The notes under the pieces are model-generated. The model worked only from the letters and a program-made list of their open reading frames with translations. It made no database searches and was not told the DNA's origin. From contig MGZB01000055.1 in the NCBI GenBank assembly GCA_001801995.1, positions 39,129 through 103,128 of the forward strand: a stretch of DNA of 64,000 bases, written 5' to 3'. This document shows positions 56,569-64,000 of the stretch, piece after piece. The position numbers and the translations under genes are program-made. The DNA is from Gammaproteobacteria bacterium RIFOXYD12_FULL_61_37 (lineage in GTDB: Bacteria > Pseudomonadota > Gammaproteobacteria > Chromatiales > Chromatiaceae). How positions within the stretch are numbered: the first letter of the stretch is position 1; the number at the start of each line of letters is the position of its first letter.

Positions 56569-57716
56569 CTAATAAATCCATCAAGACACTGAAAATCACC
56601 AACTTCAAGAGCATCGACTCGCTGGAACTGAACAATCTTGGCCCGTTTTCCGTATTTGCCGGGCCAAATGGCTCAGGAAAAAGTAATTTTTTCGACGCAT
56701 TGGATTTCGTCAGTATTTTTGTGCGAAGTGGAATTGATTTGGCGCTCCGGTCATATGGTGGATTCGGAAATATCCATTCGGAAAAGCGAAGAGCCGAATA
56801 TTCCAGGAAATTCAGCTTTGAAATTGAATGTGAACTGCCGGATAACCGAGATCAGGAAAAAAAGGGAAATTCGACTTTTCACTATGCATTGAGCATCCAT
56901 GATCTCGATTATTCTCCAAAAATTGAAGAGCGTTTGACTGTAAATGGAAGCCCTCTACTTGTTAGGGACAAAGGTGAGAAGCCTATCATTAAGGTGGGTG
57001 AGGAAAGGGGGATAGAGCAATTTCCAGAAACCTATTCGGCTTTGTTGCTGTTCTTCCAGATGCCGCTTGCCGAATTGCTTAGAAATTTGAGGTTATATCG
57101 AATTGATCCAATTGGCGCGAAAGAGCCTAGCCAGTCTGACCGTGACCCCACAGAGCTGGATCGCAAGGGGCATAACCTGGCGAGTGTTTTGAGCCGCATG
57201 GAGCGTAATAAGCAGGCACGTGAAATCATTCTCGACTGGATGGAGATGATCGCGCCCGGAGTCGAGAATATCCAAACTGAGCAACAGCAGCTTGATAGCA
57301 AAACTGCGCTCCTGTTCAAGGAACAGGGTACAAGGAGGCGATTCCCGGCACACATGGTTTCCGATGGCACGATTTACGCGCTCTGCTTGCTGGTGGCGGT
57401 ACTCGATTCGGCATCCGGCCATGGAATTACATTGATTGAGGAACCGGAAAGAGGGCTTCATCCCAAGGCAATTCGAGAAATGATTGAGCTAATACGGGAG
57501 CAGGCGTCCCCCGGAAATCCAGTCTGGTTGACCACCCATAGCGAGTCGGTTGTCCGTGAGTTGAGGCTGGAGGAGTTGGTATTGGTAGATAAAAAAGATG
57601 GCCGAACAAGAATGAAACGTGCCGATTCAGGAAGGCTTACCCAGGAAAACCTTGCTCCACTAAACCTTGATGAGGCATGGCTTTCCAACCTTCTGGATGG
57701 GGGGCTGCCATGGTGA
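56565..57716 (+). CDS. AAA/ABC-type ATPase nested in the Type III R-M operon (383 aa)
   Basis: SMC-like ATPase of the AAA_15/AAA_21 group, as in OLD nucleases, RloA, AriA (PARIS) and Abi proteins. IKTLKITNFKSIDSLEL leads into Walker A AGPNGSGKS (33-40); signature SDGTIYALCLLV; Walker B ITLIEEPERGLHP; H-loop LTTHSESV. Unlike full OLD proteins it stops without a TOPRIM domain, which is supplied by the next gene. Overlaps mod (ATGA) and the TOPRIM gene (7 nt). Visibly AT-richer than mod and res, suggesting separate origin. Likely a phage-sensing or guard ATPase, by inference. Confidence 0.85.
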   Translation: MTNKSIKTLKITNFKSIDSLELNNLGPFSVFAGPNGSGKSNFFDALDFVSIFVRSGIDLALRSYGGFGNIHSEKRRAEYSRKFSFEIECELPDNRDQEKKGNSTFHYALSIHDLDYSPKIEERLTVNGSPLLVRDKGEKPIIKVGEERGIEQFPETYSALLLFFQMPLAELLRNLRLYRIDPIGAKEPSQSDRDPTELDRKGHNLASVLSRMERNKQAREIILDWMEMIAPGVENIQTEQQQLDSKTALLFKEQGTRRRFPAHMVSDGTIYALCLLVAVLDSASGHGITLIEEPERGLHPKAIREMIELIREQASPGNPVWLTTHSESVVRELRLEELVLVDKKDGRTRMKRADSGRLTQENLAPLNLDEAWLSNLLDGGLPW

Positions 57717-58315
57717 CAGTCGGATTTGTGGTTGAAGGTGATTCCGATGAGTTCTTGCCGCAAAGCCAGGCATTCAGGAACTGGTTGCGGGATGAATGCA
57801 ATCTTGAGGTTGTCGATCCTGTAGTCAATGCGGGTGGCAACGGAAATATGTGTAACCGCAAGATCAAGGATTACGTTGACAAGTTGAGGATTCAAGCCAA
57901 TCCGGACAAGGTTGTTGTACTTGCGGACCTTGATCCAGACCAATGCGCTCCCTGCATCGAGAAACGTAAGGAGATTATTGGCGACAACAACGGGATTGAC
58001 TTGGTGGTCATCGCTCGAAAAGCCATTGAATCCTGGTTTCTTGCAGATACTGAAGCAATGAGAAGCTGGACTGGGGATAAAGATTTTCATGAGGACTTGC
58101 CGGAAACCATGGAAGGCATGCCGTGGGAACGGCTGAAACAAATTGGCATCGACATGGGGCGTGGCCCTGGAAGTAGCAAGCCAAGTTTTGCGAAGAAATT
58201 TATCCGCAAGAATGGATTTGACGTAAGACGTGCCGGGAATCATCCCAATTGCCCTAGCGCACGTTACTTTGTCGAGAAACTTTGCGCACTGGGAAAAGCT
58301 GATGGCGCTGCATAA
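57710..58315 (+). CDS. TOPRIM-domain (DUF4276-like) putative nuclease partner (201 aa)
   Basis: From ATG 57710 it reads MVTVGFVVEGDSDEF, with the TOPRIM Glu in VEGDSD, then VVVLADLDPDQ with the DxD, and ARKAIESWFLAD, typical of DUF4276/RloB-like proteins. C-terminal Lys/Arg-rich segment (FAKKFIRKNGFDVRR). TOPRIM partners of SMC-like ATPases (AriB, RloB, OLD) cleave nucleic acid or tRNA when released. Sits between the ATPase gene (7-nt overlap) and res (14-nt overlap). AT-richer than res. Confidence 0.8.
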   Translation: MVTVGFVVEGDSDEFLPQSQAFRNWLRDECNLEVVDPVVNAGGNGNMCNRKIKDYVDKLRIQANPDKVVVLADLDPDQCAPCIEKRKEIIGDNNGIDLVVIARKAIESWFLADTEAMRSWTGDKDFHEDLPETMEGMPWERLKQIGIDMGRGPGSSKPSFAKKFIRKNGFDVRRAGNHPNCPSARYFVEKLCALGKADGAA

Positions 58316-61001
58316 AGACTTCCCCTCCTCCCCCCCCGCCATCCTCGACCCCGCCATCCGCTGGTTTCCGGCGGATGAGGCTTTACGCGCGTCCAGCTTT
58401 GAAAAACTGCTGCCGCCGCTGGTGCCGGAACTGCGCAATCAGGTAAAGACATGGCGCGACAGCGGCTATGCCAGGGCCACGGAAACCAGCAAAAGCCTGC
58501 TCCATTGGTGGTTCAAGGAGCCGCATTTACTCCCCTCGCCGTCCGAGAGAGGGGCTGGGGGTGAGGGCGGCATGACCGAATTCCACTACTTCTTCGCCCA
58601 GCGCGAGGCGCTGGAGACCATCATCTATCTCTATGATGTGATGGGGGCAAAGGACAAATTCGATCTGATGCGCTTCGACAGCAGCGGAGCAGTGTCGTCC
58701 GGGATGTTCGACGAATCCTGGCGGCGCTATGTGGTGAAGATGGCCACCGGCAGCGGTAAGACCAAGGTGATGAGCCTGGCGCTGGCCTGGAGTTTTTTTC
58801 ACAAGCGGTATGAACCGGGCTCTGAATTGGCGCGCAACTTTCTGGTGATCGCACCCAATATCATCGTGCTGGATCGCATCTATAAGGATTTCCAGGGCCT
58901 GCGCATCTTCTTCGAAGACCCGGTGATCCCCGACAACGGTTTTGATGGCCGCTATTGGCGCGACGATTTTCAGCTCAGTCTGCATATTCAGGATGAAGTC
59001 CGGGTGACAGATCACAGGGGCAATATCTTTCTGACCAACATCCACCGCGTCTATTCGGGCGATGAGATCCCGCCATCGCCCGATGACGACAACAGCATGG
59101 ATTATTTCCTGGGCAAGCGGCCCAGCGGCGCGACCACTGATTCCAAGGTGGACCTGGGCATGATCGTGCGCGATATCGATGAGCTGATGGTGTTGAACGA
59201 CGAGGCGCACCATATCCACGATGCCAGGCTGGCCTGGTTCCAGTCGATCCAGGAGATTCACCACCGGCTGTTGCAGAAGGGGGATGCGCTCAGTCTGCAA
59301 TTGGATGTGACGGCCACGCCGAAGCACAACAACGGTGCCATCTTCGTCCAGACGGTGGCGGACTATCCGCTGGTAGAGGCCATCTGGCAAAACGTGGTGA
59401 AACACCCGGTTCTGCCCGATGCCGCCAGCCGCTCCAAGCTGGAGGAACGGCAGAGCGCGAAATACACGGAAAAATATGCCGACTACATCGACCTGGGCGT
59501 GATCGAGTGGCGCAAGGCGTATGAAGAACACCAGAAGCTGGGCAAGAAGGCCATCCTATTCGTGATGACCGACGACACCCGCAACTGCGATGACGTGGCG
59601 ACGTATCTGGAGGGCCATTACCCGGAGCTGAAAGGCGCCGTGCTGGTGATCCATACCAAGAACAACGGCGAAATCTCTGAAGCATCGTCGGGCAAGGCCA
59701 AGGAGGAACTGGAACGGTTACGCAAGGAGTCCAACGAAATCGATGACCCCAGCAGTCCCTGGAAGGTCATTGTCTCGGTGCTCATGCTCAAGGAGGGCTG
59801 GGACGTGCGCAACGTGACCACCATCGTCGGCCTGCGCGCCTATTCGGCCAAGAGCAATATTCTGCCGGAACAGACGCTGGGGCGCGGCCTGCGCAAGATG
59901 TACCCCGGCGGCGTGGAGGAGTACGTCAGCGTGGTGGGCACGGATGCCTTCATGGAATTCGTGGAGTCGATCCAGGCCGAGGGCGTGGAACTGGAACACA
60001 AACCCATGGGCGAAGGCACCGGCCCAAAGGCACCGCTGGTGGTGGAGATCGACCGGGAAAACGAGAACAAGGACATTGAGGCGCTGGATATTGAAATCCC
60101 CCTGCTGAGTCCTCGCGTCTACCGGGAATATAAAAATCTGGCCGATCTGGACGCTGGGTCTGTGGGATTCCAGCCGGTGATGTATCAGCAGTTCAGCGAG
60201 GAAGAGCAGCGGGAGATTGTCTTCAAGGACATCACCACCGGCGAGGTGACGCACACTACCCTGCTGGATTCAGCCGGGGTTGCCGACTATCGCAGCGTGA
60301 TCGGCTATTTCGCCCGGACGATCATGAAGGATCTGTGCCTGATCAGCGGCTATGACCTGCTTTATGGCAAGGTCAAGGCCTTCGTGCGGGATGAGCTGTT
60401 CGGCCAGCCGGTGGAACTGGAAGACCCCAACAGCCTGCGTAATCTCTCTGAACTGGCCGTCGCCAAGGCGCTGATCGAGGCCTTCAAAAAGGCCATCAAC
60501 GCCTTGACGGTGCATGACAAGGGGGACGCCGAGATTCGCGACTCCATCAAGCTGCGGCACACCCGCCCCTTTGTGGCGAAGGATCAGGGTTATCTGGTGC
60601 CGAAGAAGAGCCTGTTCAACAAGATCATCGGTGACAGCCAGTTCGAATTGGTCTTCGCCAGTTTCCTGGAAAAATGCGATGACGTGGCCGCCTACGCCAA
60701 GAACTACCTGGCGGTCCATTTCAAGCTGGATTATGTCAATGCGGCGGGCGACATCTCCAACTACTACCCAGATTTCCTGGTGAAGCTGCCGTGCGGGGCA
60801 ATTTACATCGTCGAAACCAAGGGCCAGGAAGATCTGGATACACCGCTGAAAATGGCCCGGCTCAGGCAGTGGTGCGAGGACATCAACCGGATTCAGCCGG
60901 ACGTGAAATACGACTTTGTCTATGTGGATGAGGAGGGGTTCGAGAAATACCGGCCATCCAGCTTCAGGCAGTTGATCACTGGCTTCACTCAATACAAATA
61001 A
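58302..61001 (+). CDS. res: Type III restriction-modification Res subunit (helicase-nuclease)
   Basis: SF2 translocase and endonuclease. MALHKDFPSSPPAIL opens from 58302. Walker A MATGSGKT, DEAH as NDEAHHIHD, motif III TATPKHNN, motif VI-like QTLGRGLRKM, and a C-terminal PD-(D/E)xK nuclease (YYPDFLVKL, IVETKGQ). 899 aa. It carries an in-frame insert of about 13 codons near residue 77 (LPSPSERGAGGEGG) identical in style to a dispersed genomic repeat. ATG overlaps the TOPRIM gene by 14 nt. Confidence 0.9.
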   Translation: MALHKDFPSSPPAILDPAIRWFPADEALRASSFEKLLPPLVPELRNQVKTWRDSGYARATETSKSLLHWWFKEPHLLPSPSERGAGGEGGMTEFHYFFAQREALETIIYLYDVMGAKDKFDLMRFDSSGAVSSGMFDESWRRYVVKMATGSGKTKVMSLALAWSFFHKRYEPGSELARNFLVIAPNIIVLDRIYKDFQGLRIFFEDPVIPDNGFDGRYWRDDFQLSLHIQDEVRVTDHRGNIFLTNIHRVYSGDEIPPSPDDDNSMDYFLGKRPSGATTDSKVDLGMIVRDIDELMVLNDEAHHIHDARLAWFQSIQEIHHRLLQKGDALSLQLDVTATPKHNNGAIFVQTVADYPLVEAIWQNVVKHPVLPDAASRSKLEERQSAKYTEKYADYIDLGVIEWRKAYEEHQKLGKKAILFVMTDDTRNCDDVATYLEGHYPELKGAVLVIHTKNNGEISEASSGKAKEELERLRKESNEIDDPSSPWKVIVSVLMLKEGWDVRNVTTIVGLRAYSAKSNILPEQTLGRGLRKMYPGGVEEYVSVVGTDAFMEFVESIQAEGVELEHKPMGEGTGPKAPLVVEIDRENENKDIEALDIEIPLLSPRVYREYKNLADLDAGSVGFQPVMYQQFSEEEQREIVFKDITTGEVTHTTLLDSAGVADYRSVIGYFARTIMKDLCLISGYDLLYGKVKAFVRDELFGQPVELEDPNSLRNLSELAVAKALIEAFKKAINALTVHDKGDAEIRDSIKLRHTRPFVAKDQGYLVPKKSLFNKIIGDSQFELVFASFLEKCDDVAAYAKNYLAVHFKLDYVNAAGDISNYYPDFLVKLPCGAIYIVETKGQEDLDTPLKMARLRQWCEDINRIQPDVKYDFVYVDEEGFEKYRPSSFRQLITGFTQYK
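58531..58570 (+). repeat. dispersed repeat inserted in frame in res
   Basis: CCCTCGCCGTCC, GAGAGGGGCTGG and GGGTGAGGG segments match a widespread proteobacterial intergenic repeat. Here it lies inside res and encodes SPSERGAGGEGG without breaking the frame. Confidence 0.6.
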
Positions 61002-61073
61002 CGCCCCTTTGCACCTTCCCGGTGGGGCTGGTATGTTCAGGGAGCCCCGTCACCTGAAACCCGGAGAGTCACC

Positions 61074-61664
61074 ATGTCCTTAGCCCCTGCTGACAAGCAA
61101 CGTTTCACCTGGGCTAACTATCGCACTTGGCCGGATAGCGAGCGCTGGGAACTCATCGATGGCCAGGCCTACAACATGTCGCCCGCGCCAACCATCAAGC
61201 ACCAGTCAGTGACGGGCAGGCTCTATTCACGGCTGGAACAACGCCTCGCCGGTAAAGGCTGCACGCCCTTTATCGCCCCGACCGACGTGCGGCTGTCCGA
61301 TTTCGACGTGGTGCAGCCCGATGTCCTGGTGGTCTGTGACCCCAGCAAGATCACCCCGACCCATATCGAAGGCGCGCCGGAGTTGGTGGTGGAGGTCCTC
61401 TCCCCCTCCACTTCGGTCAAGGATCTGCGCGAGAAAAAAGCCCTCTACCAACGCGCCGGCGTATGCGAATACCTGGTGCTCGATCCCCTGGAACACTACG
61501 GCCTGCTGTTCCGCCGCGACGAGTCGGGGCGCTTCGGCGAAGGAGAGGTCATCGGCGCCCAGGAATCGGTCAGCTTCGCCACCCTGGAAGGGGTGGAAAT
61601 CCCCCTGTGGGAGCTGTTCGAACTCCCCGGCCCGAGCAGCGACGCCCCCGCCGTACAGCCCTGA
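61074..61664 (+). CDS. Uma2-family putative endonuclease (196 aa), second copy
   Basis: FTWANYRTWPDSERWELIDG, then YNMSPAPTIKHQSV is the family opening; VVQPDVLVVCD and LVVEVLSPSTSVKDL carry the acidic active site of the PD-(D/E)xK fold. C-terminus has EKKALYQRAGVCEYLVLDP. Differs clearly from the copy at 30565. Starts at 61074 with GGAG 7-8 nt before ATG. Role unknown; next to the R-M operon it may be a passenger of the island. Confidence 0.85.
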   Translation: MSLAPADKQRFTWANYRTWPDSERWELIDGQAYNMSPAPTIKHQSVTGRLYSRLEQRLAGKGCTPFIAPTDVRLSDFDVVQPDVLVVCDPSKITPTHIEGAPELVVEVLSPSTSVKDLREKKALYQRAGVCEYLVLDPLEHYGLLFRRDESGRFGEGEVIGAQESVSFATLEGVEIPLWELFELPGPSSDAPAVQP

Positions 61665-61748
61665 TCGCAACGGTATCCATCAGATGTCCACAGCAGGCTT
61701 TGGTTATTTTGGCTGTGGCGCCGGAGTTGTTGCGGCAGTCTGAAGCCC

Positions 61749-61940
61749 ATGCACGCCGCCCCCATCCTGCAATCGACCCTGACCTGTGTCCCCACTGCGG
61801 GCAGGTCCGCACCGAAACCATGCCCACGGACGCCTGCCAGTGGTTCTGCGAATGCAGCGGCTGCTATACGCTGCTGCGGCCCAAGTCGGGCGATTGCTGC
61901 GTCTTCTGCTCCTATGGGGACGTGCCCTGCCCGCCCAACA
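61749..61940 (+). pseudogene. GDCCVxC-domain protein gene, frameshifted
   Basis: N-terminal frame reads MHAAPILQSTLTC (61749-61787), then the family continues in another frame: PHCGQVRTETMPTDACQWF, later LLRPKSGDCCVFCSYGDVPC. The break is an extra GT in TGTGT at 61785-61789, where TGT followed by CCC is expected. GDCCVxC proteins (about 65-80 aa, Cys pairs, some selenoproteins) usually occur near mercury or metal genes; none are here. After CPP the frame runs on past the normal end, so the C-terminus is altered too. I read it as a decaying gene; a sequencing error would explain only the frameshift. Confidence 0.6.
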
Positions 61941-61974
61941 AAAAGGCGCCATCCCGCCACTCTCCGCCGATAGT

Positions 61975-62463
61975 CTACCGCCCAAACACCGCCGCTTTAC
62001 CCAGCTCCCGCTCAATCTCCAGCAGCCGGTTGTACTTGGCGATGCGTTCCGAACGGCAAGCGGAGCCGGTCTTGATCTGGCCGCCGCCCATTGCCACCGC
62101 GAAGTCGGCCATGAAGCTGTCCTCGGTCTCGCCGGAGCGGTGGGAGATGACGTAGCCCCAGCCGGCCTTGCGGCAGAGGTGGAGGGCGGCGAGGGTCTCG
62201 CTCACCGTGCCGATCTGGTTGAGCTTGATCAGCACCGCGTTGCAGGCCTTCTCCTCGACGGCGCGGGCGATGAAGCGGGTGTTGGTCACCAGCAGGTCGT
62301 CGCCGACGATCTGGACACGGTCGCCGAGGGCCGCGGTCATCCCCTTGAACCCCGCCCAGTCGTTTTCGGCGTGGCCGTCCTCAATGGAGACGATGGGGTA
62401 TTTCGCCACCCATGCCTGGAACAGCGCGGTCATCTCCTCGTCGCGCAGGTAGTTGGAGATGGA
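61975..62463 (-). pseudogene. enolase fragment (C-terminal ~160 residues)
   Basis: [44 protein letters not shown] and [18 protein letters not shown] are the enolase C-terminal barrel motifs. The first two-thirds (about 270 residues) are absent; similarity stops near 62463, and an in-frame TAG lies upstream. It cannot encode active enolase. A full eno presumably lies elsewhere. Probably a truncated horizontally moved or duplicated copy at an island junction. Confidence 0.85.
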
Positions 62464-62514
62464 TGACCGGCGGGCCTAAAATCGAGATGAAACGCAGAGG
62501 TTACAGAGGCCAAC

Positions 62515-62751
62515 ATGGACATCCTGCTCCATCTCAATGCCGAGCCATCCCATCGACTCGATGCAACCAGCCGCCAGCGCGGCAAGCCGCTTGACGCCGT
62601 GGTGCTTGAAGTACTGAGGAGCGACCTCCCGAACCCTACCGATAGCGAGTGGCCGCCGGAGGTGCTGAACTTCAAGGGGGTTCCTGACATGCCGCCCTTC
62701 GAGAACTACCGGAGTGGGCTTGTGGCGCCGAAGGACGATCCGTTCGCGTGA
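62515..62751 (+). CDS. VapB-like antitoxin (78 aa)
   Basis: MDILLHLNAEPSHRLDATSR, then GKPLDAVVLEVLRSDLP and the end FKGVPDMPPFENYRSGL, PKDDPFA fit antitoxins paired with PIN toxins. The ending FKGVPDMPPFE is the most telling. Its TGA overlaps the GTG of a vapC-like start (GTGA). As the toxin is broken, the antitoxin is probably left without its target. Confidence 0.72.
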   Translation: MDILLHLNAEPSHRLDATSRQRGKPLDAVVLEVLRSDLPNPTDSEWPPEVLNFKGVPDMPPFENYRSGLVAPKDDPFA

Positions 62752-63027
62752 ACTACCTTCTCGACACTTGCATCATCAGCCAGTTCGCCCGAGGAATTAG
62801 ACGGACTGCTGAACACCGCAAACATTCTTGACTAGGACCGAGAGGACGCTTTGACAACCGCCGCTATACGCGCAACCCTCAAGGCGCGGGGAACACCGAT
62901 TGGCCCTTATGACGTAATGCTGGCCGGATGTGCGCTGCGACGAGGCTTGATGTTCGTCATCGATAATGTCTATGAATTCAAACGAGTGAATGGACTGGCG
63001 ACAGAGAACTGGATACCGAGAAGCTGA
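62748..63027 (+). pseudogene. VapC-like PIN toxin, disrupted
   Basis: From GTG 62748 MNYLLDTCIISQFARG gives the PIN start with its first Asp, but the frame ends at 62829-62831. About 30 nt later, in another phase, IRATLKARGTPIGPYDVMLAG, then FVIDNVYEFKRVNGL to TGA 63025-63027 gives the PIN C-terminus with its Asp. The middle of the domain (about 50 residues) is missing, so there was an internal deletion plus a frame change. Toxin inactive. Confidence 0.78.
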
Positions 63028-63044
63028 AGCGCTCAGGAAATTAA

Positions 63045-63149
63045 CGCGAGCCTGACCCCATTAAATTTCTAGCTTGGTTGGAAGAGACACTGCCTACGCT
63101 GAATCGGCCGCTGACTTCGGATGCTTGGTTGGGGGTGGAGGTGAAGTGA
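63045..63149 (+). other. 34-codon fragment, unrecognised
   Basis: Open from 63045 to TGA 63147-63149, ending FLAWLEETLPTLNRP, then LTSDAWLGVEVK. It looks like the C-terminal end of a larger protein whose start is gone. No family named. Between it and the next gene (63150-63227) nothing is seen. Confidence 0.35.
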
Positions 63150-63227
63150 TGACTACAAGGAACCTTGGCCTGTCCCGATTACCCAGACCTCGCGATTTAC
63201 ACGATATTTAACTGGTGCTAATAACAA

Positions 63228-64000
63228 ATGACTATCCTGCAAGAAATTCAAAAATGGTCTGTGGCTTTGCCCTCATGGCAACAAGATGCCATTGTGCGTT
63301 TATTTAATAAAGGAAAGCTTGATATTGCTGACTTCGATGATCTGTATGCATTGTTGAAATCGGCACATGCTATCAGCGACCCCATTGGGCGTGTCGCTTC
63401 AAAACTCGCCGCAGGGCAGGTCACCGCACCACAAGCAGCAAATTCAGTTGTTCGGCTTACTGCGTTAAAAAACTTGCGCCATGTAAATGCCTTGGCTGAA
63501 AAGCAAACTTTAACTTTTAAGGAAGATGGCTTAACTGTTATTTATGGCAACAATGGCTCTGGAAAGTCTGGCTACACTCGTGCTTTAAAGCGAGCATGCA
63601 GAGCGCGAGATCAGAGTGAAAGCATTTTTCCAAACGCAAAGCTCACTCCTAATCAAGTTGGCAAACCTGAGGCGGAATTTGATTTGGTTATCAACGGTCA
63701 GCCCATCACTACCAAGTGGGAAGATGGAACGCCAGCACTCGATGCGCTTTCAAACATTGCCATCTTTGATTCACGTTGTGCTAGGGCATATCTCGATGAA
63801 GAGGGCGATTTTGCCTATGTGCCTTATGGATTGGACATTTTGGAGGAGCTTGCCAAAGCTTGCGCCAAGCTAAAAGCCATGCTTGATGAGGAAGGGCGGA
63901 AAAATGCTGTAAGCAGCGCTATCTATGCGCACTTGGCTAATTCATCGACTGTCGTTGGTAAGCTAATCACTTCATTGTCCGGCAAGACTAAGCCCGCCGC
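63228..64000 (+). CDS. large AAA/ABC-type ATPase, partial (5' part only)
   Basis: Runs off the window with no stop. From ATG 63228 MTILQEIQKWSVALPSWQQD starts a helical N-terminus. Walker A YGNNGSGKSGY lies near residue 106; IAIFDSRCARAYL near 180 is typical of large SMC/RecF-like ATPases of the RloC/PrrC-associated or AAA_13 type. Clearly AT-richer than the rest of the window, so likely acquired. The second ATPase half and any nuclease domain would lie past 64000, so function cannot be set. Probably an anti-phage protein of the same island. Confidence 0.75.
   Translation, partial: MTILQEIQKWSVALPSWQQDAIVRLFNKGKLDIADFDDLYALLKSAHAISDPIGRVASKLAAGQVTAPQAANSVVRLTALKNLRHVNALAEKQTLTFKEDGLTVIYGNNGSGKSGYTRALKRACRARDQSESIFPNAKLTPNQVGKPEAEFDLVINGQPITTKWEDGTPALDALSNIAIFDSRCARAYLDEEGDFAYVPYGLDILEELAKACAKLKAMLDEEGRKNAVSSAIYAHLANSSTVVGKLITSLSGKTKPA

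Noticed and set aside
61975-62433. Functional short enolase
   Set aside because: Lacks the N-terminal domain and the first barrel strands, and an in-frame stop lies just upstream; it is a fragment.

Overview
The window looks like chromosomal DNA of a GC-rich gammaproteobacterium. The ftsK-lolA-rarA row and the barA/gacS | cysM-(PolB-type exonuclease)-rlmD neighbourhood are typical of gammaproteobacteria, and most genes have strongly GC-biased third codon positions. Genus cannot be told from the sequence. Chromatiales- or Methylococcales-like is a guess from GC content and intergenic repeat types. No rRNA, tRNA or CRISPR array was recognised.

Layout. 1-3.7 kb: a hicAB toxin-antitoxin pair, a GspE/PilB-type ATPase and a scrap of a CPA2 antiporter. 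3.7-12.8 kb: a tight three-gene minus-strand operon that matches no system I can name. It encodes a 2078-aa beta-propeller-like protein with a C-terminal ORC/STAND-like ATPase, a 361-aa unknown protein, and a KAP-like membrane-inserted P-loop NTPase. 13.2-13.8 kb: higBA with a clear promoter/operator. 14-19 kb: a V4R sensor/diguanylate cyclase pair, a glycine-zipper lipoprotein, an HExxH protein, a lipid A acyltransferase-like protein overlapping alanine dehydrogenase. 19-31 kb: housekeeping genes ftsK, lolA, rarA, barA-like kinase, cysM, an exonuclease-like protein that has lost its metal ligands, rlmD, a CYTH/L,D-transpeptidase fusion and a Uma2 protein. 31-39.6 kb: the kdpFABC-DE potassium system, interrupted by inverted repeats and an orphan HicB-like gene. 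39.9-52.3 kb: stomatin/NfeD, a Lon-like protease, an integron gene cassette between two attC sites without an integrase, a Crp/Fnr regulator, a heme-type GGDEF-EAL protein, a murein L,D-transpeptidase and an orphan ATP synthase gamma-like gene. 52.4-64 kb: deaD, then a defence island.

The island is a Type III restriction-modification operon (mod-res). An AT-richer AAA ATPase gene and a TOPRIM (DUF4276-like) gene sit between mod and res, and all four genes overlap. This arrangement suggests a guard or anti-anti-restriction module resembling PARIS or RloAB, embedded in and co-translated with the R-M system. To its right lie decaying genes (frameshifted GDCCVxC gene, enolase fragment, broken vapC) and the start of an AT-rich large ATPase that leaves the window.

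The two best candidates for something undescribed are the KAP/propeller three-gene operon (3730-12805) and the ATPase-TOPRIM pair nested in the Type III R-M operon (54322-61001). The small attC cassette array (about 43.8-44.6 kb), the CYTH-L,D-transpeptidase fusion and the phased higBA operator are also notable.
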